Below, in pieces: positions 35,412-47,792 of a stretch of 51,445 nt of DNA. This DNA is from Azolla pinnata (Eukaryota; Streptophyta; Polypodiopsida; Salviniales; Salviniaceae), in contig JBBBWG010029866.1 of the NCBI GenBank assembly GCA_037176905.1, positions 1 to 51,445 on the forward strand, in the 5' to 3' direction. Position 1 is the first letter of the stretch, and every line of letters begins with the position of its first letter. The translations under genes and the position numbers were made by a program. The notes under the pieces are model-generated. The model was not told where the DNA came from and searched no databases. It saw only the letters and a program-made list of their open reading frames with translations.

Positions 35412-35620
35412 AATCACTTTGATCTTTGTTCTTGTTTTTTTTTTAACCATAAACATATACTTTGATTAGCGAGCAAAGACCACCATATTGGCTACAAACC
35501 ACACAAATCGCTTTGATCTTTGCTGTTTTTTTTTCTCACCCATAAACATATACTTCGATTAGCGAGCAAAAACCACCATATTGGCACAAACCATACAAAT
35601 CGCTTTGATCTTTATGTGTC
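35412..35620. repeat. ~93-bp direct repeat, two copies plus a third start
   Basis: AATCACTTTGATCTTT at 35412, AATCGCTTTGATCTTT at 35506 and again at 35598. The first two are each followed by a T run, CATAAACATATACTT, GATTAGCGAGCAAA and CACCATATTGG. The third copy diverges after the opening. Confidence 0.88.
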
Positions 35621-36308
35621 TTGCCCAAGTATTGATTTTTGTGCGCAAATAAGCTCATCAGAAGACGATTAACATCGAGCTCCACATGTTAAAGAGACTT
35701 TTTGCGTATATTAGCATCTACTATACTTGAATCAAGTGACAAACGAGCTTCGTGATTAGCACAATAAAGAAGTAAATATACAGCATCATAAAAGGACTTT
35801 CTTGCCTTGCATATCACATGTATAACTTTTCATACCCGGGAAATCCAAATCGACCGGCAGAAGAGTCATGAAATGAACATAGAATAGAGGAAATATCTCA
35901 ACTATTATTGTGATGCAATTGCGATTCGTTTTATCATCTTTGTTATCGGTTGATCTTGCACTGACAATACAAGGCGAGAGTGGCCTTTAGTAGCAATGAT
36001 TTTGAAATTTCGATCAAACTCATGACACATAAACATCTCTAAAAAAAATATCGTCGTTTTAAATCAACTTCTGCAAATAATATTACTGTCTCGAGCTCAA
36101 AATCAAAGATTGCGTTGGTAGTGTTACACCGTGATGGATCGATTAATGGCAATCTTGCAAGTAGAGCTTTCATCCTGATGTCGAATCGGCTTGCAACCCA
36201 TATCAATGTCAAGGACATAACACCTTATTTGCTTTTAACCAAGCTTGGGCTGTTTCATATCACCGCTAAGCATAAAAGTTTAGAGTTTCAGGACTGATTA
36301 CAGCGTTC

Positions 36309-36507
36309 TAAAACCCTAACCCTAAACCCTAACCCTAAACCCTAAACCCTAACCCTAAACCATAAACCCTAAACCCTAAACCCCTAAACCCTAAACCCTA
36401 AACCCTCAACCTAAACCCTAAACCCTAAACCCTAACCCTAAACCCCTAAACCCTAAACCCTAACCCTAAACCTAACCCTAAACCCTAAACCCTAACCCTA
36501 AACCCTT
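36309..36507. repeat. CCCTAAA telomere-type array upstream of PIG-O
   Basis: About 200 bases of nearly pure CCCTAAA mixed with CCCTAA and CCCCTAAA variants, the cleanest telomere-type array in the window. It ends about 100 bases before the PIG-O ATG. Confidence 0.95.
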
Positions 36508-36610
36508 CACCAAGATCAGAACAGTAAGCGCATTCTGCTGCCGACGACGACGACGACGACGACGACGACGGCGGCGCCGGCGATGGCTCTGCGTTGAGGT
36601 GCTCCCGGAC

Positions 36611-39600
36611 ATGGAGAAGACATCCGAGTCCCGCTTCCTGCTCCTTCTCCTCTACATCCTCGCCTTGCACGCCATCGGCATCCTCCTCTTCACCAGAGGC
36701 TTCCTTCTCACTCGGAACGAGCTCCCTTTCTACAGCCGCTGCGGCGACGTCCTACAGCTCCCCCCCGTCGATCCGGGCCCTTCGGATCGGTGCCATGGAT
36801 CTGATGCCGCACCAGAAAGCTCGTGTCACCGCTCTTGGATCCCTTCAGATGCAGGCCCGGCGGATTGCTGGACGCGCCCGTTAGTCAACAAAGTCGTGAT
36901 TTTGGTGCTGGATGCCCTCAGGTACGCTCCACTGGTACGATCGCACCATGACGCCATGACAGGTTGTGAAGATTACAGTTTTATATGCTGCTCCCAATTC
37001 TGCGGCGCGGCAAAATTGGGAAGCACACAGCCGTATATGCACCGAGATATATGCGTATATCCCCATGTGCATGTACGGTAAACAAGTATATGGATTTTGT
37101 GTTGCAACGAAAATCTGAATGCACAAGCACAATTGTGTGCGTGCGTGTTTGTTTGTATGCACGGATATGCATACACTCTTTGTTTCTGAAAGTATTACTG
37201 ATGAGAAACCTCAGGGTGAGCTGAAAATTCTTGACATGTCAAATTAGAAACAGTTGAGCAACAGACATTGCTGGATTAGTGGATTCTCAAGCACAATATG
37301 GAAAGCCAATATGGATTAGACAATGAATGCAAAATCCAGATGGATTGCAAATATTCCACGTTCTTCATAGAGCCCGGAATTGGATCCATGCAGAGAGGAT
37401 GGTAAAGGGGTTGCTGTAAATGTCGTAAGAATTAAAGGGACTTCTTGGAGTTGTGAGCATATAACCATATTTGACTGCAGACGTGCACCATTGGGGATGA
37501 CAAGTACCAGTCGGAAGAGCAGATAAAACATTTGGTCTGATTGTGTACACATCTGCAGGAGTATATGCACTTAGCTTGTTCATGACAGCATGCCAATTGG
37601 TGATATTCCGTAATAGGAAGCTAAATGATTCCACACCCCTTTTACTGGCCATCTGTACCAAAGCCGATTCCATTTTCATATGGCTCACATTGTAGCAGAC
37701 CGGTGGTTTAATATGCAATCGTGCAATTCACTTTTTTGGCCGAGTATGTAGAGGCCAACCAGGAATTGAAGAAGGGATGGTGGTTCTGCCAACCAAGGCA
37801 CAAGGATATGGCCCAAACTCATCTTTTGAATATTTTTCTAAAGGAGCATACCTTGGCTTGTCTGCGTCTCATGTAACCTGTACAAGGGGACAATATAGCA
37901 CAGTAATAAAGACAAACAATCTTCTGGCTGGAATGGGAATTTGATGTGATGGGTTTTGTTCATGATGCCATCAGATCTAGCTGATATATAGGCAATGTCT
38001 AGTTATTGCTTGTTTCAAAGTATCCTTCGATTTAATGTGATCCCCAGCTATTTACCGCTCACGATTGCTGAAGTGCCTGCTGCCGGTGGTGAACTGTATA
38101 ACCCCCCAGCACTTGTTGTATAACCTCATATAAAGTAAATCAGGTCTTCTTTCCATTTCAGATGCACTTGTTGAAGTTTGGAAGTGAGAAAAGCACTAGT
38201 CAGGGCTCAAGAAGTATGCTACCTTAACTTGTAAAATAGTTAGAACCAGCCTCTGAAAACTGTTGCTTTAATCAAGCATGTTATTTTTGGAGGGCCTGAA
38301 TTGTTGAGAGCCGTGTGACACATGCTATTTTTGTCCATTGTGAATGATCATCTCATGTATGTTCTCTTCTGCGGCAACCGAAAGATCCGAGACAGATTAC
38401 AGATTTTGCTTATCTGATCATTAATGTATTGAGCGTTATTATTATTTTAACGGAATTGTGACATTTTTGACTTCTGATTTCTTGTTTAGGTTTGATTTCG
38501 CTGCCCCCAGCACAGTATTTACTGATAGTAAGTATAAATTCAGCGCTATCTCCATTCAGGGAAAAGAGGCCTGCAACATAATTTCATTGAGCTCGTTTTC
38601 TAGAGCCCAAACCATGGATGGATAAACTGCAAGTATTACAACAGCTTGCATACAAAGAAAGATCACATGCATTGTTGTTTAAGTTCATTGCTGATCCACC
38701 AACAACGAGCCTCCAGCGTTTGAAGGTCAGACGGTTGATCTCATTTCCATGATAATTAGATAACGGGATAAATGGGTATGTCAGAAATAAATGAATCCAT
38801 ACATAATGGTTTCGTATGGATTCCTTACCCTGGAATTATTGGAGTTTATGAAAAATATGTCTAAAATAGACCTTACAGTCATGAGGATCAAACACTTCGA
38901 TTTGATAAATAACATTAATAACAAATTCCTGATCAATAGAATGTATAAAGTATCATCATGGCAAGCTAAAGTCTACCACACTCACGGCTAATATTTTTGA
39001 ACTGGGCTGTCTTATAGGGACTAACAACTGGCAGCCTTCCGACATTCATTGATGTTGGGAACAGCTTTGGGGCATCCGCTATTGTGGAGGACAACATCAT
39101 TCACCAGGTTTCTTGATTTAGTTTATATGTACTAATAATGTGTGGTTCTTGACTGTCCAAAGAAGTTGAACAGTTTCAGGTGGCTGCTAGTATGAAGAAT
39201 ATTAGTCAGCTTCTTGATGTTATTTTGCTTTTTTTTTTTTCTATTTCCAGCTTGCTAGTAATGGAAAACGAATCATCATGATGGGGGATGATACATGGTT
39301 ACAATTGTTTCCGACTGAATTTACACAGATGTACCCATTTCCCTCATTCAACGTCAAAGATCTAGATACTGTAATCTCCTCCTTCATTCAACATGTACTT
39401 TTTATCATTTCTCTAGCTATATTATATAGAAAGTAGAAGTGCCAAATATGCTTGCAACGTAGGAGAATGGCTGTTTATAAGTCACACAATCTTAATAGCT
39501 ATACGAGAAAATATAAGAAAATCCAGGAAAAACATCTTATGTCTGAAAGTCAGACTGTGCTTGTTTGTAGAGTTGAAGTGTCCACCAACTCAATTCTGAA

Positions 39601-42600
39601 ACTGAAAAACTTTAAAAAATTTGAAGTCACTTTGGTTTTCAATGTTTTCTCTGAAGATTTCGGTGCATGTATATATTTGACGTGGAAACAGGTGGACAAT
39701 GGAGTGGTGCAGCATTTATTTCCTGCGTTATATGAAGACAGCTGGGATGTGCTTGTGGGACACTTCTTAGGAGTGGTGCGTTTATAAACAAAAAGTACCA
39801 AAACGTATATTGTTTCTATGTGAGGAAAAATTATTCAGTGTACCCGAACTGAATGGTATTAGGATCATGCGGGCCACATTTTCGGTGTGGAATCACCATA
39901 CATGGTTGATAAATTAGAGAAATACAACAAAGTTCTGGAGGTGCAACTTCTATGACCTTAAATACTGGATATTCATGGTTGCAAATGGCCTCGAATCTTA
40001 AGATTGCTACATTATTGTTGCAGGATGTTATCTCTGTACTTAAGAATCAATCTTTCCCAGGTGGACTCCACGAAGATACATTGCTTCTGGTAATGGGGGA
40101 TCATGGGCAGACTTTGAATGGAGATCATGGTGGAGGGACAGCTGAAGAGGTAGACCATGTGAATGGCAAGACTCTACACAGAGACAATAGTTACCTCGTT
40201 GAAGTAATTGAACTCACTCATTTTTGTTTGATATGGATCTATCAGATAGAGACAGCATTGTTTGCATGGAATACACAGTGGTCAGATCATCCTGCTTTAC
40301 AAATTTGTCCATGCAATGTGGATCTGGTTAGTAATGTATTAAATGACGTATTAATATTGAACTCCAGTTTGAACTTCATTGCAGCTTTAGAATTATTTTA
40401 TGCTCTGAATTTATCTTTAAGACAAAGAAAGAAAATTATAATGTGTACTAGAGGTGAAAATACGTATGATCAATTTCACACTATTCATATAGAACAGAAG
40501 TAAAAGCTCGACATGTGCTAGTGATTCATGGTAACGATCTTAATTCATGTCGTGGAATGAATTTGGAGATCTTCTTTGATCAATAAGTGCATGACTAGTA
40601 TGCATGGGTTGTTGATGTTCATGTACCTTGACCTCTATAGGAATTTACTATTATGTGAAAAGTGTATCAATCTTTCTAGCAGCGCATCTGTGAGTGAAGT
40701 TACTCCCTTGGTTTTTGTCAAGTTGCCATAGGTCTTGCTACAGTACGTTCTGTTCAGAGGCATAAGATATTGGAAAATGTGTCAAGCTCTTGATGTCGAG
40801 GCTGTTGTTGAACATAGCTAATGCTAGCCAGGTTCAGGGTCACAAGTTTGCTGTGCTCATCACACAATACTGGAGATTTTCTCTCCTCTCATTTGACCTT
40901 TTTGTACCGGACCACCTGATGTGACATATTCTCAGAGGGCACTATCCTGATTCATGAATATGCAAGTATAAAACTAATAAAAGGATCAGAAACAAAGATA
41001 GGAAAGAGAAATCTCAAGAAGAAGGGCCGTGCTTAGTTGAGATAAACATGCCACGATCTCGAGATATTGAGATTTTTATCATTTCTTTCTCTCTCAATGC
41101 ATCTAGTGGGGTAAGATAACCAGGCCATACTCAATCCATCGAGAATTGAAATGAAACAGCTACAGCGGAAACGTGTATACAGAGCTGCAATCAATAAGCC
41201 ATGGTTTCTGTAGCCCGGTCGGTTAATTTTTCTAGATTCTATTGCAGATTTCGAGGATTTGATACTGTGGCATTAGTAGACAGTGAACTAGAGATTGATG
41301 TGAAGCATTTGATCGCTTTTTACAGTTAGTTTTCTACTGTATGGTGTTTGATAGGCAGTGCTAGGGTAAGGCGACATCTCAAGATTTTGAGTTTTTTTAT
41401 TATCCCTTTCTCTTTCAATGCACTAGCAGGTAAGGAAGCCAGGCACATTGAACCAATCAAACATTGAAATCCAATGTCTATGCAGAACTGCTATCAGTAA
41501 CTGGGTTGATTAGGGTTTCGAGATTCTATTTTAGGGGTCCAAACTGGCATGAATGGGAATGTGAATCACATTTGATCGCTTTACCCAAGTTAATTTTCTA
41601 CTGTATGTCGTCTGATGGGTTTATGTGCTTATCAGGAAAAAGTGAACGACCCATGCATTTGTGACTTTCAACAGGTTCGTATATTTTCATTATTTATGAC
41701 CGTATATTTTACTGTAGAATAAAGAGGTGATAAATGGCGTTTTTTGTAGCTTGATTTTGCTGCGACATTAGCTGTTATAATGGGAGTCCCGATTCCTTTT
41801 GGGAGGTAAATGATTTTTATGCCTGATTAACTTGATGCTGCAGTAATTTGCATTAATTCATATTCTTGTCTAATGGAAATGTGGATCCAATCATAAATTG
41901 TCATGTGTATTTGGTCCAGATCTGTTTGCTACATTTAAAGATGCCAATTGCTCTAGATCTTTATCGGTAGCATGTCACTTCTTAAATATGTTTTATCTAG
42001 AATGTAGCTACTAAATATATAATTTCATCAACTCAGCTATAGTATATTCTATAAATAACTTCCCTTTTTGTGGTTAACTGATTTACTTATTTACTTCTAA
42101 CGTGTAGTATTGGGCACATCAATCCACAGTTATTGAGCTTGCTAGGTGGATCATGGCTAACTCGTGGCATCCAGTCTTTTGAAAAAGAGGAAGATGGGTG
42201 GCTTAAGCTAAAATGGATGGAAGGTTACTACAGGCTATTACGCCTTAATGGCTGGCAGGTAAATTTCTGAAAATATCCAATTTAAAGGATGTGAATTCTC
42301 CTGCCACACACGCTTTTTATCTTACTTTTTGCGCAATATTGAATTGGGATGGGCTTGCGTTCTGAAATTATGAAATGCTCAAAACAGCAAAAGACTTAAG
42401 GAACTTCTATGATCTTGTTGTGACATTCGATGTTGAAGGAGAAAGTGTAACGAAACAGGCTTCATGAAGAATTTGTTAAGTGTGCGGAAGTCTTTCGAAT
42501 GTAACCGATCTTAAAGAATCCTGACTCTTGGCATTAGCACGTGTTAAGATTCTAATGACGGCATAGGATAAAATGCCAATTGCACCTGCTTCATTGTATT

Positions 42601-45600
42601 TTGCATTTCTTTTTTGACTCCGTGTTTGCTTTCCATATACATTTATCTAGTGCCTAGAAAAGCATTTGAAATCCAGTTTGTGCTTTGTCTTCTAGGTGAA
42701 CCGGTATTTCAAGCAATATGCAGAATCAGTTATGAGTGGATTCTCAAAAAGTGATCTCCAGAAGTTGCAGGTGTTGTTTATCCAAGCTCAGTCAGCTCAA
42801 CCACATTTTTCTAATAGTTTGGAGCCTGGTGAAGATTTAGATCAATCTATGGTCATGGTCACTGATGCGATTGAGAAGTACACTAAGTACTTAGAAGTGA
42901 GTGCATCACTTGCACGATCCAAGTGGACCCGATTCTCTGATGAGTTGATGGGATTAGGCCTGTCAATACTTTGCATCGCTGTAATTATCCAAGTGAATGC
43001 AATGTATAAGTTTTGGGTAGCTGATTCTAAGGCAAAATTTGAAGATCGTGATAAAATATTTCCTCTTCAAGACATGGTCAAAGGAAGCATAGTGTTTGGC
43101 GTATCTTTTGGCATTTCTGCAGTCTTATTGTCGAAAATAATATCTTTTCTATTCCAAGCATCAACGTCCTTCTCATGGAATCAACTGTTATTTTCCATCC
43201 TTGGAGGAGCAATTTTTGGCTCAGCAAAATCGTTTATATTCTACACAAAGATAATTGTAGAAGAGAATGATAAGAAGATGCCAGAAATTCAAGTTACATT
43301 AGATCCTCGAGGAGCTGTAGTAATTCTCTTTTATGTGATATACGGCTGCAGCTTGCTTTCAAACAGTTTTATATGTAAGCTTGAATCCTTATGGCATCAA
43401 TAAATTTTTTGGCTATATCAGTAATGGTGAACAAATATAATTCTGATAATTTGCAGCCTCTTGCAGTGAAGGAGCACCAAGTAGTTACATTTTTCTTAGG
43501 GTCTTCTGGGTTCCACAATCTAAGACAAGCTTTGCAAAGAAGATCAAAATTGAAACAGGTAAAAGTTTCACATTATCCCTGTTGGCGATAGCCCATTGAT
43601 TTTATCAGTGGGTGATGCATGATTTCAATGCCTCCCTTAATACTTAGATCACTTCGATATTTACATTAAGCATTCTGCCTTTGAAGGTATAATAGACATT
43701 CATTTTGTTAGATTTCCTTGAACGATATAAAGTTTAGAAGAAAGTGTTGGCTTCAGGCTATGCATTTCTATAGTTTGCTTTGTCTATTGCATGATACCTG
43801 AGTCTATTTGTAAGTGCAGGCCATGTGCTTTCTGGCAATGAATTTTCTTATGGGGTTCTTTGGTTCTACCACCATTTTCAAGGATGTGGAGAATCAAATG
43901 AATAATGCAGTTTCATCCTTGTCAACTTCAACTGCCATTGGACAGGCTATCATCATCTCCTCCACTGTGCACTTGCCAATGCTTGTTTTGGGGTCTTATA
44001 CTGTAAAGAAGCTATGGAGTTCTTGTTTTCTGCGTAGTAGTTCTTCTTGGGTTGTGTTCTTTGGTGTACCTCTATCGTATATATCCGTAATGCTTCATTG
44101 GTTAGTTGGTGACCTTGCCAAGCTGCAATTGCTTTTCATTTCTGAGACTACCAAAGAAATTGCGAGGCTGCAGATACCCCAACTAGTTTATTACATTGTA
44201 GCTCTTCAGACTTTGTTGCTGGTTTATGAGATAAAAGACAGAGAGCACAAGAACAGGAAAGTTCATCTGGAAAAACTTCTTGAAGATGCTGCTATGTTGT
44301 GTCTTGCTGTATGGGGAAGTTTAATACTACTGCTGGTTGGAAGGCAAGGCCCTCTCATCATTTTGATTGCTGCTATAGAAGGTAAAATGGATCAGTCTCT
44401 ACAGTTTCAACTCCCATTTTTAAGTTTAACTAGTGAATTTCTGCTGATGAGTGTATGTATTTCTGTATAGGGCATATAGGTCAGCATTGCAGAATATATT
44501 CTTCAATCGTTCATGTTTTCTAGCGGGAATTTCAAATACTTATGTGCATAACTATTGGGAATGTTAGAATAAGTTGTTTTTTCCTTGCTGCTTGTGAATA
44601 TTCCAAACTTCATTTAATTTGTGAGTATTGCAGTCTTGATGAAAAATTTCCCATTCTATGTAAGGTGTTAGTTGAACCTTCATTCGACAATCTTTTGACT
44701 CTCATAGGTTGGTGTCTTATGGATATGCAACTGTTATGTTCACTGGCATCAGAAGTACCTGCTGCAGATGCAGTAAACATTGTTGCAGATTACTCTGCAG
44801 CAAATGTTCAGTGGAGTCTTTTTGCTATACAGATATTCTTTTCAACGGGTCATCGGTAATAGCACATAAATAAGGCATCATACTTTGGAATGCCATTTCC
44901 TCCATTAATATGATCATCCTCTGTGTTTTATTTTCTTTTTATAGATGTGCTTTTGACGGGCTACGATATGCTGCTGCCTTTGTAGGGTAGGTGTTGCTCC
45001 ATTTTTGGTTTCATGTACAAATCTTCATATCATTACTATTGGTCCTTATTTTTTCTGTGCGACAGATTTGATAAATTCAACGTATATCGTCAGGGCATTC
45101 TTCTTGCAATTGATACGTTTGGAGCTTCTCATGTTCTCCCTGTTGCTGGCTTAGTATTACTGGTTGCAAGGCGACATCCTGGCCGTGGAATATATATTTC
45201 TTCGGATTCATTTTACCGATCACAACTTTTTCAGGTTTTTATTTGCAATTCTTTATATGATATTTAGTTAGAACCAGTATTTTTTTTGTTGTCATTTTGA
45301 GTGAGGTAACAATAAACGTCATGACCTTAGATAGGCTGACAAGAACGATGGTTTCAATTTATGGCCTATTTTCTTAACTTAGAGGATGCAAGGCCTGGAA
45401 GTTTTGTATAGTTTTCCATCCGTGCCAACACCGAATTACCACTAATTAACTGAAATGCAAGATGACACTTGAATTGGAATTCCATGGCATAGAATCATTG
45501 TCACCCATATGGCAGTTCTTAATCATCAATTACTTGGAACTTTGGTTCAAATACCAATATCTCCCTCGAATTTTTTCATATTTCCTTGAATGCATTGCTT

Positions 45601-46045
45601 GGTTTTCGAGGACTAGTGGAACAATAGGGCTTTGCCCTTAATGCTAGACCCAAAGATTATATCTATCATAAAGGAGCATAAGCGATGAATCTAATTTTTG
45701 TATAACGTGTTTTTGAACCCATTTCCACCCGAATATGCAGGCACTATTGACATATGGGCTAGTCCGGATGGTGACGACCGTGTTCGCGACTGTGTGTGTA
45801 ACGATTCAAAGGCGCCATTTAATGGTATGTGGGCATTGTTTCTATCAGCTTTTGCATTGCTGTTTTGTTCTGTTGGTTTTGATGTTTTGATCAATGATTG
45901 CTCACACTCCATATATCAAATTTTGCTGATTATGAAGGTATGGGGATTATTCGCTCCGAAATTTGTTTTCGAGGCCATCGGCTTGCTGGTGACAGATGTC
46001 ATTCTGGTTCTTTTCTACACTTTGTGCCGCCCACTTCTGAAGTAG
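36611..46045 (+). CDS. PIGO: PIG-O, GPI ethanolamine phosphate transferase 3
   Basis: ER membrane enzyme that adds ethanolamine phosphate to the third mannose of the GPI anchor, the group later joined to protein. Twenty exons: 36611-36921, 38490-38527, 38604-38725, 39018-39107, 39251-39370, 39692-39775, 39863-39940, 40024-40149, 40246-40326, 41636-41674, 41750-41805, 42108-42258, 42696-43374, 43467-43558, 43820-44381, 44708-44855, 44945-44986, 45066-45234, 45741-45824, 45938-46045. They join in frame to 1059 aa (human about 1089). An N-terminal membrane anchor ([19 protein letters not shown]) precedes a lumenal alkaline-phosphatase-type domain: [25 protein letters not shown] (residues 160-171), GDDTW (199-203), [14 protein letters not shown] (250-263), [15 protein letters not shown] (from 305). 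Many hydrophobic segments follow from about residue 520. It ends [14 protein letters not shown], a PIG-O hallmark. All metal-site motifs are present. Confidence 0.95.
41055..41620. repeat. ~300-bp diverged tandem duplication in PIG-O intron 9
   Basis: Segment 41055-41355 resembles 41370-41625. Shared blocks in the same order: TCTCGAGAT/TCTCAAGAT, TTTCTCTCTCAATGCA/TTTCTCTTTCAATGCA, AGAGCTGCAATCA/AGAACTGCTATCA, TTTCGAGGAT/TTTCGAGATT, CATTTGATCGCTTT in both, and TTTTCTACTGTATG in both. The second copy ends just before the acceptor of the 39-base exon 10. Confidence 0.82.
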
Positions 46046-47560
46046 AGAGAGACCTCCAACATACATGCTATATAAAAGGGATCCTTTTGAGCTGTTGTAA
46101 TATATCCTCCTCATGGAGGATCATTTTTTTCCAAGCTCGGTGTTAGCTTTTAGCGTATCTCAAAAAATGAGAACCCGAATGTTTCATGATGAGGTTCTCT
46201 TTTCATAATCAGAGAGAAGTTGTTTTTTTTTTTGAGAAAGCAGAAATGCATCATCACAGAAGACGCATTCATGTGTGGGGGTCTAAACCCTAAACCCTAA
46301 ACCCTAAACCCTGAAACAGCGGGCTAATCGCTAAACCCTAAACCCTAAACCCGGAGCCCTAATCGCAGCCAGATGATAGCATTTGGCATGAAATTTGGTT
46401 TCATTTCTGCAACGGATAAAAGCATTCCTTTGTGACAGTTGATTGTTTGCTGTGAATTCGCGATTTGCATTGTGAAAGAGGCGATGGAGAAATCGACGGT
46501 GGGGAGAGGCATCAGCGGGAAGGAGTTGATTGGCGTGCCAAGGGTCGAGAAGATCAAGGATAACGATGATTTATCGCGAGACAGAACAAATACCAACAAC
46601 ACTCTCGAAACTAGACATTCTGGTGTGAGTAATGGGGCTCAACGGAGGGAATCTCTCTGGGATTCCTCGCTGCAGCTCGCTGCATGGGGGGAGGGAGAAT
46701 CTTGCCGGGATTCCTCGGCCGGCTTGCATTTCAGGAGAATCTCTTTGATTCGTTCGGCACCCGATTCCACCGGACAGGCTTGGCTTGGAATCTGGGCGAA
46801 TGTCACGGTTTCCGTCCGAAGGAGATTGGGAGGACTCCTCGGTTCGGATCGGGCTTGCTGCATGGAGGAGGGAGAATCTCGACGGGGATTCCAAAGAGAA
46901 TCTCCCCGCTCTCTCGGAACTCATTCGGCACAGATCCCGCCATGGGATTCTGGTTTAGGGTTTAGGGTTTAGGGTTTAGGGTTTAGGGTTTAGGGTTTAG
47001 CATGGAGGTCGGGGAGAATCTTCGCCGGGATTCCCCGGCTCGGCCCGAGAGAATCTCCCACCTGCTCCAGATTCCATTCACCGAATCAGTGCTCTACGAA
47101 GAAGAAGAAGAAGAAGAAGAAGAAGAAGAGGGAGGGCGGACAAAACGCTGGGCGCGTGTGAAACCGAATTTCCTCAGAAACAGAATTAATTAATTAATTA
47201 GTTAATTAATTGGTTAATTAATGAATTAATGAATTAATTAGTTAATTAATTGGTTAATTAATGAATTAATGAATTAATTAGTTAATTAATTAATTAATTA
47301 GTTAATTATTCAAAAGAAATTCCATCGTGTTTCTTCTTCGTCTTCGTCTTCGTCTTCGTCTTCGTCTTCTTCTTCTTCTTCTTCTTCTTCTTCTGCGTGT
47401 TCTGCTTCTGTTAGGGTTCCTTTCCTGTCGGCTCTCTGTGCTTCTGCAGCTTTCGCTCTCTCGCTCTCTCTCGCTCTCGCTCTCTCGCTCTCGCTCTGTG
47501 TTTTTTTTGCTTCTGTTCTGTTCGGCTCCTCTCGGGTGATCCAAGAAGCTCTCCTCTTCC
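46046..47560. repeat. Intergenic PIG-O/TIM14 with telomere and TTAA repeats
   Basis: No gene recognised. CCCTAAA tracts at 46285-46350; a region at 46620-47080 where GAGAATCTC and GGGATTCC motifs recur several times; (TTTAGGG)n at 46951-46999; (GAA)n at about 47098-47131; a TTAA-type array at 47188-47310 containing a roughly 60-bp unit twice; (CTT)n and CGT runs at 47328-47394; and CTCTCG runs at 47455-47500 just before the TIM14 ATG. An open frame from 46482 (MEKSTVGRG) matches nothing I know. Confidence 0.7.
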
Positions 47561-47760
47561 ATGGTACGTGTTCCTTCTCTCGCGGACAGTTATGGTTTTG
47601 ACGTGATCTCTCTCCCCATGGTTCGAAGAAGAAGAGGAGGAGGAAGAGGAGGAGGAGGTGATCACGAAGAAGAAGAAGAAGAAGAAGAAGAAGAAGAAGA
47701 AAAGAAGAAGAAGAGTTGAAGAAGAAAAAAAAGAAGAAGAGTTGAAGAAGAAGAGTTGAA

Positions 47761-47792
<32 letters not shown>

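Larger units (their letters stand above)
31669..36610. repeat. Divergent promoter region AGT2/PIG-O, repeat-rich
   Basis: About 4.9 kb between the divergent AGT2 and PIG-O starts, no gene recognised. Contents in order: CT and ATC runs 31733-31790 near the AGT2 start; GGATG/GATC/GCAAG runs 32118-32190; a short TTTAGGG tract at 32208-32220; (GAA)n 32229-32340 (sense CTT for AGT2); the CTCTCC minisatellite 32500-32940; several (GATC)n runs (34152-34169, 34586-34610, 35184-35203); a diverged repeat of about 93 bp at 35412-35620; CCCTAAA array 36309-36507; and (GAC)n at about 36542-36570, 40 bases before the PIG-O ATG. Confidence 0.7.

Noticed and set aside
43457..43558. Alternative PIG-O exon 14 from the first CAG
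   Set aside because: Reading on from 43457 breaks the frame of the conserved [11 protein letters not shown] segment that follows SNSFI.
46482..46972. Open frame starting MEKSTVGRGISGKELIG
   Set aside because: No recognisable family, built partly from the recurring GAGAATCTC repeat, ends in a TTTAGGG tract. Without transcript evidence I do not call it.
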